A stretch of 50,546 nucleotides of DNA. It comes from Nitrosomonas marina. Lineage in GTDB: Bacteria; Pseudomonadota; Gammaproteobacteria; Burkholderiales; Nitrosomonadaceae. The translations under genes were made by a program, and so were the position numbers. The notes below the pieces were generated by a model, which saw only the letters and a program-made list of their open reading frames with translations, searched no databases and was not told where the DNA came from. Numbering within the stretch: the stretch's first letter is position 1; each line of letters begins with the position of its first letter. The stretch is taken from assembly GCF_900110145.1 (NCBI RefSeq), contig NZ_FOCP01000024.1, positions 1-50,546 on the forward strand, given 5' to 3'. Positions 8,226-16,920 of the stretch are shown here, one piece after another.

Positions 8226-8645
8226 ATGAAACGCTTTCATGTACATATTGCTGTCGATAATTTGCAGGCTAATATCCGTTTTTATTCTGCATTATTTGGT
8301 GCTGAACCGGTAATCCGCAAGACCGATTACGCCAAATGGATGCTGGATGATCCGTTGATTAATTTTGCAATATCAGCACGCGGTGCAAAACCGGGTCTTG
8401 ATCATGTGGGGATACAGGCGGACTCCGATGAATCATTGAATGAAATAAATCAACGCCTCGTTCAGGCAGGCCTGTCAGCCACTGAACAAAAAAGCGCACA
8501 ATGCTGTTATGCGACATCCAACAAATACTGGACGGTTGATCCGCAAGGCATTGCATGGGAAGCGTTTCATTCGCTGACAACGATTCCTACATTTGGGCAG
8601 GATGTGCCAGTTCCAGTTAAAACCAGTTCCTGTTGCAGCGCATGA
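8226..8645 (+). CDS. arsI: ArsI C-As lyase (organoarsenical-cleaving dioxygenase)
   Basis: A 139-residue VOC-fold enzyme of the ArsI/CadI group, which breaks the carbon-arsenic bond of trivalent methyl or aromatic arsenicals using Fe(II) and O2. Candidate metal ligands are His5, His60 (LDHVG) and Glu112 (WEAF); the arsenic-binding vicinal pair is Cys93-Cys94 (SAQCCYA). A second CC pair lies at the C terminus (SSCCSA). The start follows GGGAGGT (8214-8220). It lies between arsR and the broken arsC and should share their transcript. ArsI frees arsenite, which ArsB can export. Confidence 0.9.
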   Translation: MKRFHVHIAVDNLQANIRFYSALFGAEPVIRKTDYAKWMLDDPLINFAISARGAKPGLDHVGIQADSDESLNEINQRLVQAGLSATEQKSAQCCYATSNKYWTVDPQGIAWEAFHSLTTIPTFGQDVPVPVKTSSCCSA

Positions 8646-8647
8646 TC

Positions 8648-9146
8648 ATGAACGTATTGTTTCTTTGCACGGGGGAATTCCTGCCGTTCCATTCTCGCCG
8701 AAGCTGTTTTCAACCATCTTGCGCCTGATGAATGGCAAGCCATGAGTGCAGGTTGCAAGCCTGCCGGTCAGGTTCGACCGCGTTCACTGGTGTTGCTCGA
8801 AAGTTAAGGTGTTTTTACCGAGGGACTTTTCAGTAAATCATGGGACAGCCTACCTGCCGCGCCAGATATCGTGATAACCGTATTCGGTAATGCGGCTGGT
8901 GAAGCCTGTCCAGTTTATCTTGGCACTGGACTGCGCACGCATTGGGGTGTTGACGATCCAGCAATAGCCACGGGCTCTGATGATGAAATTGATGCGGCAT
9001 TCATGCACACATACAGGACGCTTCGTTCGGGTATAGAAGCTTTTCTGGCATTGCCGTTGAATGAATTGTGCCGAAATACTTCTGCTTTAAAAGCAGCGCT
9101 GGACAGCATTGGAAACCTGCGTTTTATACAGCACCATTCTGAATGA
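8648..9146 (+). pseudogene. arsC: Decayed arsenate reductase gene (LMW-phosphatase type)
   Basis: The reading begins MNVLFLCTG, the start of a thioredoxin- or glutaredoxin-linked ArsC with its P-loop Cys. An extra G in GGGGG (8671-8675) then shifts the frame. In the restored frame NSCRSILAEAVFNHLAPD continues the family, but TAA at 8805-8807 stops it. Beyond it, GLFSKSWD, the segment VITVFGNAAGEACP, LRTHWGVDDPA and the C-terminal helix are recognisable to the TGA at 9144-9146. The resolving Cys expected in VCGNAAGEACP is Phe. Three independent lesions argue against a sequencing error. It sits three bases after arsI and 31 before arsB. Confidence 0.92.
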
Positions 9147-9177
9147 AAGTCATTAACGTTTTTTTGAGCATAGTGAC

Positions 9178-10464
9178 ATGCTGATTGCTGCTATTATTTT
9201 TATCGTTACGCTTGTATTGGTCATCTGGCAGCCCAATGGTTTGAGTATTGGCTGGAGTGCCCTGATCGGAGCAGTAGCGGCACTTCTGTTTGATGTGGTG
9301 CAGTTCAGTGATATTCCGGTGGTCTGGGCAATAGTCTGGAACGCGACGACGGCCTTCATTGCCATCATTATTATCAGCCTGCTACTTGATGAAGCGGGTT
9401 TTTTTGAATGGGCCGCGCTGCACGTGGCGCGTTGGGGGCGCGGTAACGGCCGTTTGCTGTTTGCGTATATTGGATTACTTGGTGCAGCAGTGGCTGCTTT
9501 TTTCGCTAATGACGGTGCGGCTTTAATTCTGACGCCAATCGTGATGTCGATGCTGCTGGCGCTCGGCTTCGGTCCTGCTGCCACACTTGCCTTTGTCATG
9601 GCGGCTGGCTTTATCGCCGATACAGCGAGTTTGCCGCTTGTGGTTTCCAACTTGGTAAACATAGTAACCGCCGATTATTTCAGCGTGGGATTTGCCGAGT
9701 ACGCCGCAGTCATGATTCCCGTTAATGTCATTTCCGTAAGCGCAAGTCTGATTGTGCTTTTTATATATTTTCATCGTAGTGTTTCCGTTCAGTATGATGT
9801 TTATCAGCTCAAGGCACCCAGAGAAGCGATACGTGACCTTGCCACATTTCGCGCCGGATGGCTGGTGCTGGTATTGTTGCTGATTGGTTTTTTTGGTCTC
9901 GAGCCAGTTGGTGTGCCGGTCAGTTTGGTTGCGGTGACCGGTTCTCTAATACTGCTTGTCGTTGCAGCGTGCAGTCATGTGATAAATACGCGCAAGGTAA
10001 TTCTTGATGCACCATGGCAAATCGTTATTTTTTCGCTGGGCATGTATCTGGTGGTGTATGGTTTGCAGAACGAAGGTTTAACCGGTTACATCACCAGTTT
10101 ACTGGATTTTTTTGCCGGTTACGGCGTATGGGGTGCAACTTTAGGAACCGGTTTTCTGACAGCCTTTTTATCATCCGTTATGAATAACATGCCCACCGTA
10201 CTGATTGGTGCGTTGTCCATCGATGCATCCGTGGCAACAGGCATGGTCAGGGAAGCCATGATTTACGCCAATATTATTGGATGTGATCTGGGACCTAAAA
10301 TAACACCGATCGGCAGTTTGGCAACGTTGCTGTGGCTGCACATTCTTGCGCGTAAGCAAATGGTCATCACATGGGCATATTATTTCAAAGTAGGTATTGT
10401 ATTGACTGTTCCGGTGTTACTTGTAACCTTAACCGGTCTTGCTGCCTGGCTGAGTTTTATATAA
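9178..10464 (+). CDS. arsB: ArsB arsenite/H+ efflux permease
   Basis: A 428-residue integral membrane protein, close to the usual ArsB length of about 429, with about 11-12 hydrophobic segments. Family landmarks include [42 protein letters not shown], and the closing [15 protein letters not shown] and [21 protein letters not shown]. It exports As(III) or Sb(III) in exchange for protons from the cytoplasm. The ATG has only a weak GAG upstream, so it may depend on reinitiation or on a transcript reading through the arsC remnant. It is the last gene of the ars operon, and no clear terminator follows. Confidence 0.95.
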   Translation: MLIAAIIFIVTLVLVIWQPNGLSIGWSALIGAVAALLFDVVQFSDIPVVWAIVWNATTAFIAIIIISLLLDEAGFFEWAALHVARWGRGNGRLLFAYIGLLGAAVAAFFANDGAALILTPIVMSMLLALGFGPAATLAFVMAAGFIADTASLPLVVSNLVNIVTADYFSVGFAEYAAVMIPVNVISVSASLIVLFIYFHRSVSVQYDVYQLKAPREAIRDLATFRAGWLVLVLLLIGFFGLEPVGVPVSLVAVTGSLILLVVAACSHVINTRKVILDAPWQIVIFSLGMYLVVYGLQNEGLTGYITSLLDFFAGYGVWGATLGTGFLTAFLSSVMNNMPTVLIGALSIDASVATGMVREAMIYANIIGCDLGPKITPIGSLATLLWLHILARKQMVITWAYYFKVGIVLTVPVLLVTLTGLAAWLSFI

Positions 10465-10860
10465 GTCAGGTTAACGTTTTCTCCTGTAAAAATATATGAT
10501 CCCCGGTTTCTGGATGCAGTATTGAGATTTATTATTTGATGCGTGTATCTGGCAGTGTTTAAAGGCTCTGATAGGGAACCAGAATATTTGCATGCCTTTA
10601 TACAACTGATTATATTTTGTTTGGATAAAATATTATCATCGAAATGTCGCATTGAAACCATTGCATACGCCATTAACTTCATACGGTAGTTTAATAGTCC
10701 CGTTTTTATTGATAAATTAAGATTATGCGCATCCAGGATACAACGTGTTTTCTGTCTTTCCCGGGTAAACGAAGTGCTATTGGCATTTGCTTTCTGGCAT
10801 GCACGACACCGATACTTATATTTTTGGAATACATAAAATCTGACAACGAGGACAATTGAC
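10465..10860. other. 396-bp intergenic stretch between arsB and the alcohol dehydrogenase
   Basis: AT-rich DNA with no coding region or gene remnant I can recognise in any frame, no clear terminator after arsB, and no promoter strong enough to call. The dehydrogenase is preceded by GAGGA about ten bases before its ATG. Confidence 0.6.
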
Positions 10861-11862
10861 ATGATTAAAGCCTATGCTGCAATGGCAGAAAAACAGGTAT
10901 TGCAATCATTTGAATACGATCCGGGCGAACTGGGCGATTTTCAGACTGAAATAGAAGTTGCCTATTGCGGTATCTGTCATAGCGACATCAGCATGATAGA
11001 TAATGAATGGGGAATGAGCACGTATCCGCTTGTGCCAGGACATGAAGTCGCCGGCACTGTTGCAAAAGTCGGGCGCAATGTGACTTCACTGAAAATCGGC
11101 GACCGGGTAGGGCTGGGCTGGCACTCGGGTTATTGCAATCATTGCGCCGCCTGCAATACGGGCGATCATAATCTCTGTGCATCGGCTGAACAGACAATTG
11201 TGGGCCGCCATGGTGGATTTGCCAACAAGGTGTATGCAGATGCAAACAGTGTCGTAAAAATTCCGGACGCAATGGATCTGGAAATCGTAGGCCCTATGTT
11301 TTGTGGTGGCGTGACGGTATTCAATCCTTTGTTGCAATTTGATGTCAGGCCGACAGACAAGGTTGCAGTGATTGGAATTGGTGGGCTAGGTCACCTGGCG
11401 CTGCAGTTTTTAAATGCCTGGGGATGTGAGGTAACGGCATTTACAACCAGCGATGCCAAACGCAAGGAGGCATTGGATCTGGGTGCTCATCAAACGCTCA
11501 ATTCCCATGATTTGGCGGCACTTGAAGCAGCTGCAGGGCGTTTCGATCTGATTATTTCTACAGTAAATGTCAAACTGGACTGGCATCTGTATTTAAGCAC
11601 GCTGGCGGCCAAAGGCCGCCTGCATTTTGTCGGTGCTACACTGGAGCCGCTGGACCTGAATGTTTTCGATCTGATTATGCAGCAACGGTCGGTTTCAGGT
11701 TCTCCGGTTGGTGATCCATCAACAATCGCGAAAATGCTGGACTTTGCGATCCTGCATGATATTAAGCCCGTAGTTGAGGTTTTTGATATGGCTGACGCCA
11801 ACACGGCCATTGCCAGGTTAAAAGCGGGCGATATCCGTTATCGTGCTGTTTTGAGAGCTTAA
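10861..11862 (+). CDS. Zinc-dependent alcohol dehydrogenase, YahK/CAD group
   Basis: A 333-residue medium-chain dehydrogenase. The catalytic-zinc region CGICHSD (residues 36-42) and GHEVAG (60-65), and the four-Cys structural zinc loop (Cys92, 95, 98 and 106), are intact. The nucleotide-binding glycine motif GIGGLGHLALQ follows at about residue 171. This group reduces aldehydes with NADPH; the physiological substrate is unknown, and aldehyde detoxification is a reasonable guess. It stands alone, convergent with the secreted-protein gene. Imperfect nested inverted repeats lie between them (TTGCCTG at 11918-11924 and CAGGCAA at 11968-11974), which may end transcription. Confidence 0.92.
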   Translation: MIKAYAAMAEKQVLQSFEYDPGELGDFQTEIEVAYCGICHSDISMIDNEWGMSTYPLVPGHEVAGTVAKVGRNVTSLKIGDRVGLGWHSGYCNHCAACNTGDHNLCASAEQTIVGRHGGFANKVYADANSVVKIPDAMDLEIVGPMFCGGVTVFNPLLQFDVRPTDKVAVIGIGGLGHLALQFLNAWGCEVTAFTTSDAKRKEALDLGAHQTLNSHDLAALEAAAGRFDLIISTVNVKLDWHLYLSTLAAKGRLHFVGATLEPLDLNVFDLIMQQRSVSGSPVGDPSTIAKMLDFAILHDIKPVVEVFDMADANTAIARLKAGDIRYRAVLRA

Positions 11863-11966
11863 CAGCATGACACCGGATATCTTTATGCGTCTCTCGTATC
11901 AGTTCTTAGCCGCATTGTTGCCTGTTATTGTGTATGACGGCATTTTGACTGTACTTTATCGGCCCG

Positions 11967-12854
11967 TCAGGCAAAACGGTTTCTGAAAAGTCCAAACGTG
12001 GCCAGCCCCAGTAGCAGTAACATGAGGGGAGATGGTGACTGAACGGTGCAGGACGGCTGGCCCGGCCCACCGCATGTGCCGAAAGTAATACTTCCCATAT
12101 TATGGGAAACGGCCGCAAAATTCCATGCATCAATGTTCGATCCATGGTAAGCACCGGGCGTCAAAGTGTCACCATTAGCCTGCAGACCCGTCGCGACAAA
12201 ACCTGTTGTAGAGTTGTCGTTGATACAATAGGTCGAGGGATCGGCACGGCAGGCATCCAGGCCGGAAACAAATAGTGGTGACAGCGGATCGACAACTGCC
12301 TGTGACGTTGGATAACCGCCGAAAATTCCGCTGAACTGGCCAACGCCGATTCGATCATTAATGTTGTTGATACCCGATTGGAAAGAATAATGATCGGTAC
12401 CCAGCACCAGTCCCCCGCCGCGCAGTGCCAGCTGTTGTGCGTAATTCTGAATCCATGCTTCTTCTGAAGACATGCCATTCGCGTTAGTCCAGGTTACATC
12501 AGATGAAATGATACGGCCATCGAGAATAAGATTCTGGTTGGTTAAGCCATTGTACCAGTCGCCAATATTATTGTAGTTCTGCACCTGGTTGGCATTCAGG
12601 TCGGTACCCGCATACAGGTCGTACACGAATACCTGATCAAACGACGAATAGTCAGAGTAGATGGCGGCATCGAGAAAGCGTGTCGTAACAGTGTGTCCGG
12701 CGTTAGTCAAAAACTGAGCTATGCGGTTTCCGTCGTCGACATATGCACCGTAATCATCTACATGGGCAAACAAGATATTTGCCGAATGCGCCGCAACTGA
12801 GCCCGCCAGCAAACAGGTGGCGATAGTCGTTTTAACAATATTTTTATTATTCAT
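11967..12854 (-). CDS. Secreted protein with GATase-like fold and PEP-CTERM-like tail
   Basis: A 295-residue exported protein. A signal peptide (1 to about 25, KTTIATCLLAGSVAAHSA) precedes ILFAHVDDYGAYVDDGNRI, which resembles ThuA or glutamine-amidotransferase-like folds. The C terminus, SPSPLMLLLLGLATFGLFRN plus RFA, has the shape of an exosortase sorting signal (short motif, membrane helix, Arg), but SPSP stands where VPEPSP would be expected. The start at 12854 follows GGAG; an earlier in-frame ATG at 12890 lacks one. A sigma-54-type promoter lies upstream. No exosortase gene is in the window. The enzyme activity, if any, is unknown. Confidence 0.75.
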   Translation of the reverse strand: MNNKNIVKTTIATCLLAGSVAAHSANILFAHVDDYGAYVDDGNRIAQFLTNAGHTVTTRFLDAAIYSDYSSFDQVFVYDLYAGTDLNANQVQNYNNIGDWYNGLTNQNLILDGRIISSDVTWTNANGMSSEEAWIQNYAQQLALRGGGLVLGTDHYSFQSGINNINDRIGVGQFSGIFGGYPTSQAVVDPLSPLFVSGLDACRADPSTYCINDNSTTGFVATGLQANGDTLTPGAYHGSNIDAWNFAAVSHNMGSITFGTCGGPGQPSCTVQSPSPLMLLLLGLATFGLFRNRFA

Positions 12855-12922
12855 ATTTTTCTCCAGATAATACTCGTAGATTGTTGACATGATGATGTTT
12901 GAACAAATGTATATGAGTTAAA

Positions 12923-12938
12923 CGCAAGAACCATGCCA
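12923..12938 (-). promoter_or_regulatory. Sigma-54 (-24/-12) promoter of the PEP-CTERM-like gene
   Basis: Read on the minus strand, TGGCATGGTTCTTGCG matches the RpoN consensus TGGCAC-N5-TTGCW, with GG and GC exactly ten bases apart. Transcription would start near 12912 and give a leader of about 58 bases. Sigma-54 promoters are known upstream of many PEP-CTERM genes in exosortase-bearing bacteria, with PrsK/PrsR as the proposed regulators. Confidence 0.7.
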
Positions 12939-13153
12939 AAAAATCAATGTTTTCTATAATCAAATGGTTATCCTGTAAATTTGCGGGTTGACAATTATTA
13001 ACACCAGTGAACTGTAAGTTATGTCGACATTGTTTTCAGGTTGCGCTGCAACATCTTGAGCTGTCGCCATCAATAAATGTATCTTTGTGACTGCAGTAGC
13101 AGCGTGACAATTCGAAAAAAAAGCAGGGCCATTGTGCAATCTACTTCAGACGG

Positions 13154-13197
13154 GTCGGAAACATTCAGCATTCATTATTCGGCTGAGCGTTTCCGAC
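13154..13197. repeat. Imperfect inverted repeat downstream of the di-haem protein gene
   Basis: GTCGGAAAC (13154-13162) and GTTTCCGAC (13189-13197) pair perfectly, and inner arms TCAGC (13165-13169) and GCTGA (13182-13186) extend the stem. It lies about 40 bases after the stop of the minus-strand di-haem gene. No T-run follows on either strand, so it may be a mRNA-stabilising hairpin or a weak terminator. The rest of 12939-13236 shows no gene. Confidence 0.5.
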
Positions 13198-13236
13198 GAG
13201 GGGGACGTGCGTACAGGCGACTATCTCGTCCGTATC

Positions 13237-14928
13237 TTATTCATAATCCTCGTTTAATGCACGGAGAAAAGCTGCCAGTGGGGCAACATCGTTTTCATGG
13301 ATGTGAACATCCAGAAGATCCGGCGACGCATTTCTTAACTGTCCGTTACGTGCAAGCTCGGCAGTTTGTCTATATAACTCGATGACGGCTTCAAGTGTGT
13401 CGAATTGCCCGTTATGCATAAAAGGTGCCGAATGTTCCAGATCGCGAAGCCCGGGTGTTTTGAACATGGCAATACTTCGATCAAGCAGATTCTCTGCAGC
13501 ACACGGATGGTGCCGTGTATCAGTATAAAAATGCGGCTGCCGGTTTTTATCCTTGCGCGCTTCCTCGCACAGCAACTGACTTAGCATGATCTGTGTTTTA
13601 GGAAAATCCGGATTAGCATAAATATTCCATACCCCCAGATCGATACGTTCGGGATGGCTGATATCGGGTATGGCACGATAGGGCTCCATTGCGTTCGGGT
13701 GTTTTTCTGTCGCTGGCAGGTATGCCAGGGGATTCTCGCGGCGCTCGGCAAGTCCCGGAATGAACAGGGTGGAGAATGCACCTTCACCATGAATAGTGTC
13801 ATATTCGATTTGGGTGATACCGGTATTATGTACCGCAAAATCCGTAAAATTCGGCGCCTGGTGACAGGTAATGCAATTGGCTGCCTTGCGTATGCCAAAT
13901 TGTCCGTCCGTTGCTGCATTGAAAAAAATTTTCATTCCCGCCAGTTCTTCAGGTCCGAAAACGAACGGCTGGTCATGAAAGACAAATTCACCATCCTGTT
14001 GGGTGACATACTGGGGATTTTGCAACCGGCTGATTCGTTGTGACAGCCGCTGGCTGTAGTGAGCATCGCTTTCACCTTTTGCCGGTTTTTGCGGCAGACC
14101 GTTTTTTGCCAGAAACACATCATAAGGTGTTAAATTGAAATTTCCGTCCTCATCTCTTGAAAATTGCAGGTCTTCGACATAAGCGACCGTAATGCGCGTA
14201 ACTGCGTCAAATATTTCCTCGTCACTGGCTGTTTCAACTTCAATGCGAAATTCTTCAGGTAAACGGAATGCTTCCGGTATTGACGGGTCGGTACCTTTTA
14301 AAATGACCGCATATGCGCCGCCGAATTCGCGGGCAAGCTCGCCCTGTCCGTCATCGCTGCGAATGATATAAGCAAAGTGTCTGATTGCTTCGTCCTTCTC
14401 TCCGGGTAACCATCCAGCCATGCGGCCGGTATAAGTTGCCTTGACCAGATCTTGCAGGGATGTGAATTCACCGTCAAAGTGAAACATGACACCGCCTTTG
14501 ACCCCCGGGCGCTTCTTGCGTGGCAGCGATGCATTGACCAGCGGCGGGCTGTTGCGTACAGCATGCGTTTTGCCATCTTCGCGCGGCTGTAACGGGCTGC
14601 GCCGTGCAAAATCGGCATAGGTGCGCATACCGCCACCGTCAGTATCAAGTTGCTGGTCGACAAGATGGCAGGCTGCACAATTCATAGATTGTCCGGGAAA
14701 CGGTCCCGGGAGCGGGGTGCCGGTTGTTTCGGTAACATCCATTGTCGTATCACCGCCATTGTTGTGTACAGCGAAGAACTGGGCAAAACGGGTTTCCAGA
14801 AACAATCGTTCACCAATAGCAATCTCAGCCGGATCAAATTCCCCTTCGGCGACAGAAAGACCGGAAAAACCGGAAAAACCGGAAAACAGGATGAGCAACA
14901 TTGTCATCATTCTGGTTAAAAATTTCAT
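13237..14928 (-). CDS. Di-haem cytochrome c peroxidase/MauG-family protein
   Basis: A 563-residue periplasmic protein with a signal peptide. Two haem-c sites, CAACH (residues 84-88) and CITCH (352-356), mark it as a two-domain member of the di-haem peroxidase/MauG superfamily. It is longer than classical CcpA proteins (about 330-350), so substrate oxidation other than peroxide removal is possible. The start at 14928 follows AGGGGAA; an earlier in-frame ATG at 14961 lacks one. The signal peptide carries FSGFSGFSG, encoded by three nine-base tandem copies. Haem c maturation genes are elsewhere. There is no partner gene nearby to show the substrate. Confidence 0.88.
   Translation of the reverse strand: MKFLTRMMTMLLILFSGFSGFSGLSVAEGEFDPAEIAIGERLFLETRFAQFFAVHNNGGDTTMDVTETTGTPLPGPFPGQSMNCAACHLVDQQLDTDGGGMRTYADFARRSPLQPREDGKTHAVRNSPPLVNASLPRKKRPGVKGGVMFHFDGEFTSLQDLVKATYTGRMAGWLPGEKDEAIRHFAYIIRSDDGQGELAREFGGAYAVILKGTDPSIPEAFRLPEEFRIEVETASDEEIFDAVTRITVAYVEDLQFSRDEDGNFNLTPYDVFLAKNGLPQKPAKGESDAHYSQRLSQRISRLQNPQYVTQQDGEFVFHDQPFVFGPEELAGMKIFFNAATDGQFGIRKAANCITCHQAPNFTDFAVHNTGITQIEYDTIHGEGAFSTLFIPGLAERRENPLAYLPATEKHPNAMEPYRAIPDISHPERIDLGVWNIYANPDFPKTQIMLSQLLCEEARKDKNRQPHFYTDTRHHPCAAENLLDRSIAMFKTPGLRDLEHSAPFMHNGQFDTLEAVIELYRQTAELARNGQLRNASPDLLDVHIHENDVAPLAAFLRALNEDYE
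14861..14887. repeat. Three tandem 9-bp repeats in the signal-peptide region
   Basis: CCGGAAAAA, CCGGAAAAA and CCGGAAAAC follow one another at 14861-14887 and encode the FSG triplets of the di-haem protein's signal peptide on the minus strand. A change in copy number would stay in frame and only change the length of the region. Confidence 0.8.
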
Positions 14929-15289
14929 ACTCTTATTCCCCTTTGTATTTATGGTTATCATTTTAACGATAATACGAATGCGATTTATTCCTATTATCTC
15001 AAATGGATTATACTCGTAGCCAAAGCATTCTGCGATCTTGCAGTTGCCAATGGCATCAACAACTAATTGATACTGTCTCTTTCATTGACTTCAACACGTT
15101 ATTGTTAAGTGACAAGCTCAGGTGATGGTATGGCTTAGCAGATTTGCGTGCTCTAAGCGTGTGCCGCAATGTTGATATTCAAAACGGCTACCGTCAGGAT
15201 GAACAAAAATGCCCAGATCTAGCTGCCAGGATACAATGAAAGTGTCTTCGGTTTTGTAACCCTTCTGTGTATGATTTAAACTAAACGAA
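14929..15289. other. 361-bp divergent intergenic region
   Basis: It separates the di-haem gene from the DUF6279 lipoprotein gene. I see no coding region. TTATC (14955-14959) and GATAA (14968-14972) form a loose inverted repeat close to the di-haem gene that faintly resembles iron-regulator sites. GCTTAG (15133-15138) and CTAAGC (15153-15158) form a small hairpin. TATGAT near 15269 is a possible -10 box for the lipoprotein gene. Confidence 0.4.
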
Positions 15290-16201
15290 ATGAAAAAGTG
15301 TATGAATAAATCGATTGCAATCATGCTGCTGTCTGGTCTGTTGCTGCTGTCTGGCGGGTGCAGTGTTGTGCGGCTGGGCTATAATCATGGGGCTAGTCTG
15401 GCGTGGTGGTGGCTGGACAGCTATGTCGATTTTGATCGGAACCAGAAACCGCAAGTAAAGCAGGCAATACAAGACTGGTTTGACTGGCACCGCGATGCTC
15501 AACTGCCGGTCTATGTCGACTGGCTGTCCGACGTACGCAGCCGGATAGACGGTCCGTTGACTTCAGAGCAGGTTTGTCGCTGGTCAGAGGAACTGCAGGA
15601 AATGCTCGCGCCTGCATTTGATCACGGCGCACAATTGGGCGCTCCGATAGCACTGCGACTCGGTGAAGCGCAATGGAAACATCTGGAAAAGCGTTACGCA
15701 AAAAGCAATGATAAATTGCGCAGCGAATATCTGCAATCTGATCCAGAAGACAGATTGGATGCCGCTGTAAAACGGACAATCAAACGTGTTGAAAACCTGT
15801 ATGGTGATATAAACAAGAGCCAGCGGGCGCTCATTATCTCCGGTCTTCAGGTTTCTCCATTCGATCCCGAAGCCTGGTTAATCGAACGGCAGCGCAGGCA
15901 GCAGTCGACATTGAGCGTCTTGCGACGGATCGCCGCTGAATCCGTACCGGCTGCGACCGCAGCCGTGGAATTGCGTCAATTGATTGAACACACGCACCGT
16001 TCTGACGATGCCGATTACCGGTCGTATCAGCTCAGGCTGTCTGAACATATCTGCAGCTTCATTGCCCACTTGCACAATAACACTACCGAAGCGCAGCGTG
16101 AGCATGCGCACGACAAGCTAAAGAAATGGGAAAATGATTTGCGTGTATTGTCCGGTAGTCATCAGCGCACAGCGAAACATTTTCGGATTGCAGCAGATTG
16201 A
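15290..16201 (+). CDS. DUF6279-family lipoprotein
   Basis: A 303-residue lipoprotein. The signal peptide ends in LLLLSGGC with the Cys at about residue 24, followed by SVVRLGYNHGASLAWWWLDSYVDF, the hallmark of the DUF6279 family. The rest is helical and rich in Trp, Arg and Glu, with few hydrophobic stretches, so it should sit in the periplasm anchored by lipid. The function of the family is not known to me. The start could be the ATG at 15290 or the one at 15302; neither has a clear ribosome site. The gene stands alone. Confidence 0.8.
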   Translation: MKKCMNKSIAIMLLSGLLLLSGGCSVVRLGYNHGASLAWWWLDSYVDFDRNQKPQVKQAIQDWFDWHRDAQLPVYVDWLSDVRSRIDGPLTSEQVCRWSEELQEMLAPAFDHGAQLGAPIALRLGEAQWKHLEKRYAKSNDKLRSEYLQSDPEDRLDAAVKRTIKRVENLYGDINKSQRALIISGLQVSPFDPEAWLIERQRRQQSTLSVLRRIAAESVPAATAAVELRQLIEHTHRSDDADYRSYQLRLSEHICSFIAHLHNNTTEAQREHAHDKLKKWENDLRVLSGSHQRTAKHFRIAAD

Positions 16202-16360
16202 CTGTTCAAGTTAAACCGGAATGTGCAACTGTAAACATTCACTCTTCGGCACTACGTATTTTTGAAGTAATATTGTTTTCAACGGTGCGCATGGCAGCCG
16301 TGGTGATGCGGATTTAGATTCTCATCCATCAATTACGATGCCCGATAAAAAGGAGGAAAA

Positions 16361-16726
16361 ATGCAGCATAACCCAGGTTTTTTAAAATTGGTTGATGATG
16401 CCAGACAGCGGATCGGAGAATGTACGGCGGCTGATGTGATGGCCAGGCTGGAGAAAGGCGTATCATTTCATTTTATCGATGTACGCGAGGATCATGAGTA
16501 TCAGAGCGATCACGCCGCAGGTGCCCGTCATCTGGGTAAAGGTGTCATCGAGCGAGATATAGAAACACAGATTCCTGACAAACATGCGCCTATCGTCTTG
16601 TATTGCGGCGGTGGTTATCGATCAGCTCTGGCAGCGGACGCGTTGCAGCAAATGGGCTATAGCAATGTATTATCAATGGAAGGCGGCATTAAAAGCTGGC
16701 GTGATGCCGGGTATCCGATGGAATAG
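16361..16726 (+). CDS. Rhodanese-domain protein (single-domain sulfurtransferase)
   Basis: A 121-residue single rhodanese domain. FIDVREDHEYQSDHAAGARHLGKG forms the first half, and the active-site loop YCGGGYRSA holds the sulfur-carrying Cys (residue 87) with an Arg in the loop. EGGIKSWRDAGYPME is the standard C-terminal end. Such proteins move sulfane sulfur between carriers; the partners are unknown. AAGGAGGAAAA lies directly before the ATG, a strong ribosome site. It is convergent with the DUF3422 gene, with 194 bases and no obvious terminator between. Confidence 0.92.
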   Translation: MQHNPGFLKLVDDARQRIGECTAADVMARLEKGVSFHFIDVREDHEYQSDHAAGARHLGKGVIERDIETQIPDKHAPIVLYCGGGYRSALAADALQQMGYSNVLSMEGGIKSWRDAGYPME

Positions 16727-16920
16727 GATAAAGTGGTTTGGCAGATATGTCAGGCGGGTTTAGGTTTTTTGCTGCAGAAAAAAAGTGATATCCCTGCGTA
16801 TCTAATAGCGCAGAATCTGCTCTACAACTGAGTTTCGCCTGAACACCGTCTGTATGAAAATAACACGTGGCCGGTTACTCGAAGAGTTTGTGAAGATGTT
16901 GAAATTATAAATCTCAGATC

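Noticed and set aside
10380..10862. A 160-codon minus-strand open frame across the gap after arsB
   Set aside because: It overlaps the 3' end of arsB, lacks a ribosome site and resembles no family I know. A KYRCRAC segment looked like a zinc ribbon but has no second Cys pair.
14955..14972. A TTATC-N8-GATAA repeat as an iron-regulator (Fur) box
   Set aside because: Only five bases per arm match, and the 19-base Fur consensus is not met. I left it as a remark on the intergenic region.
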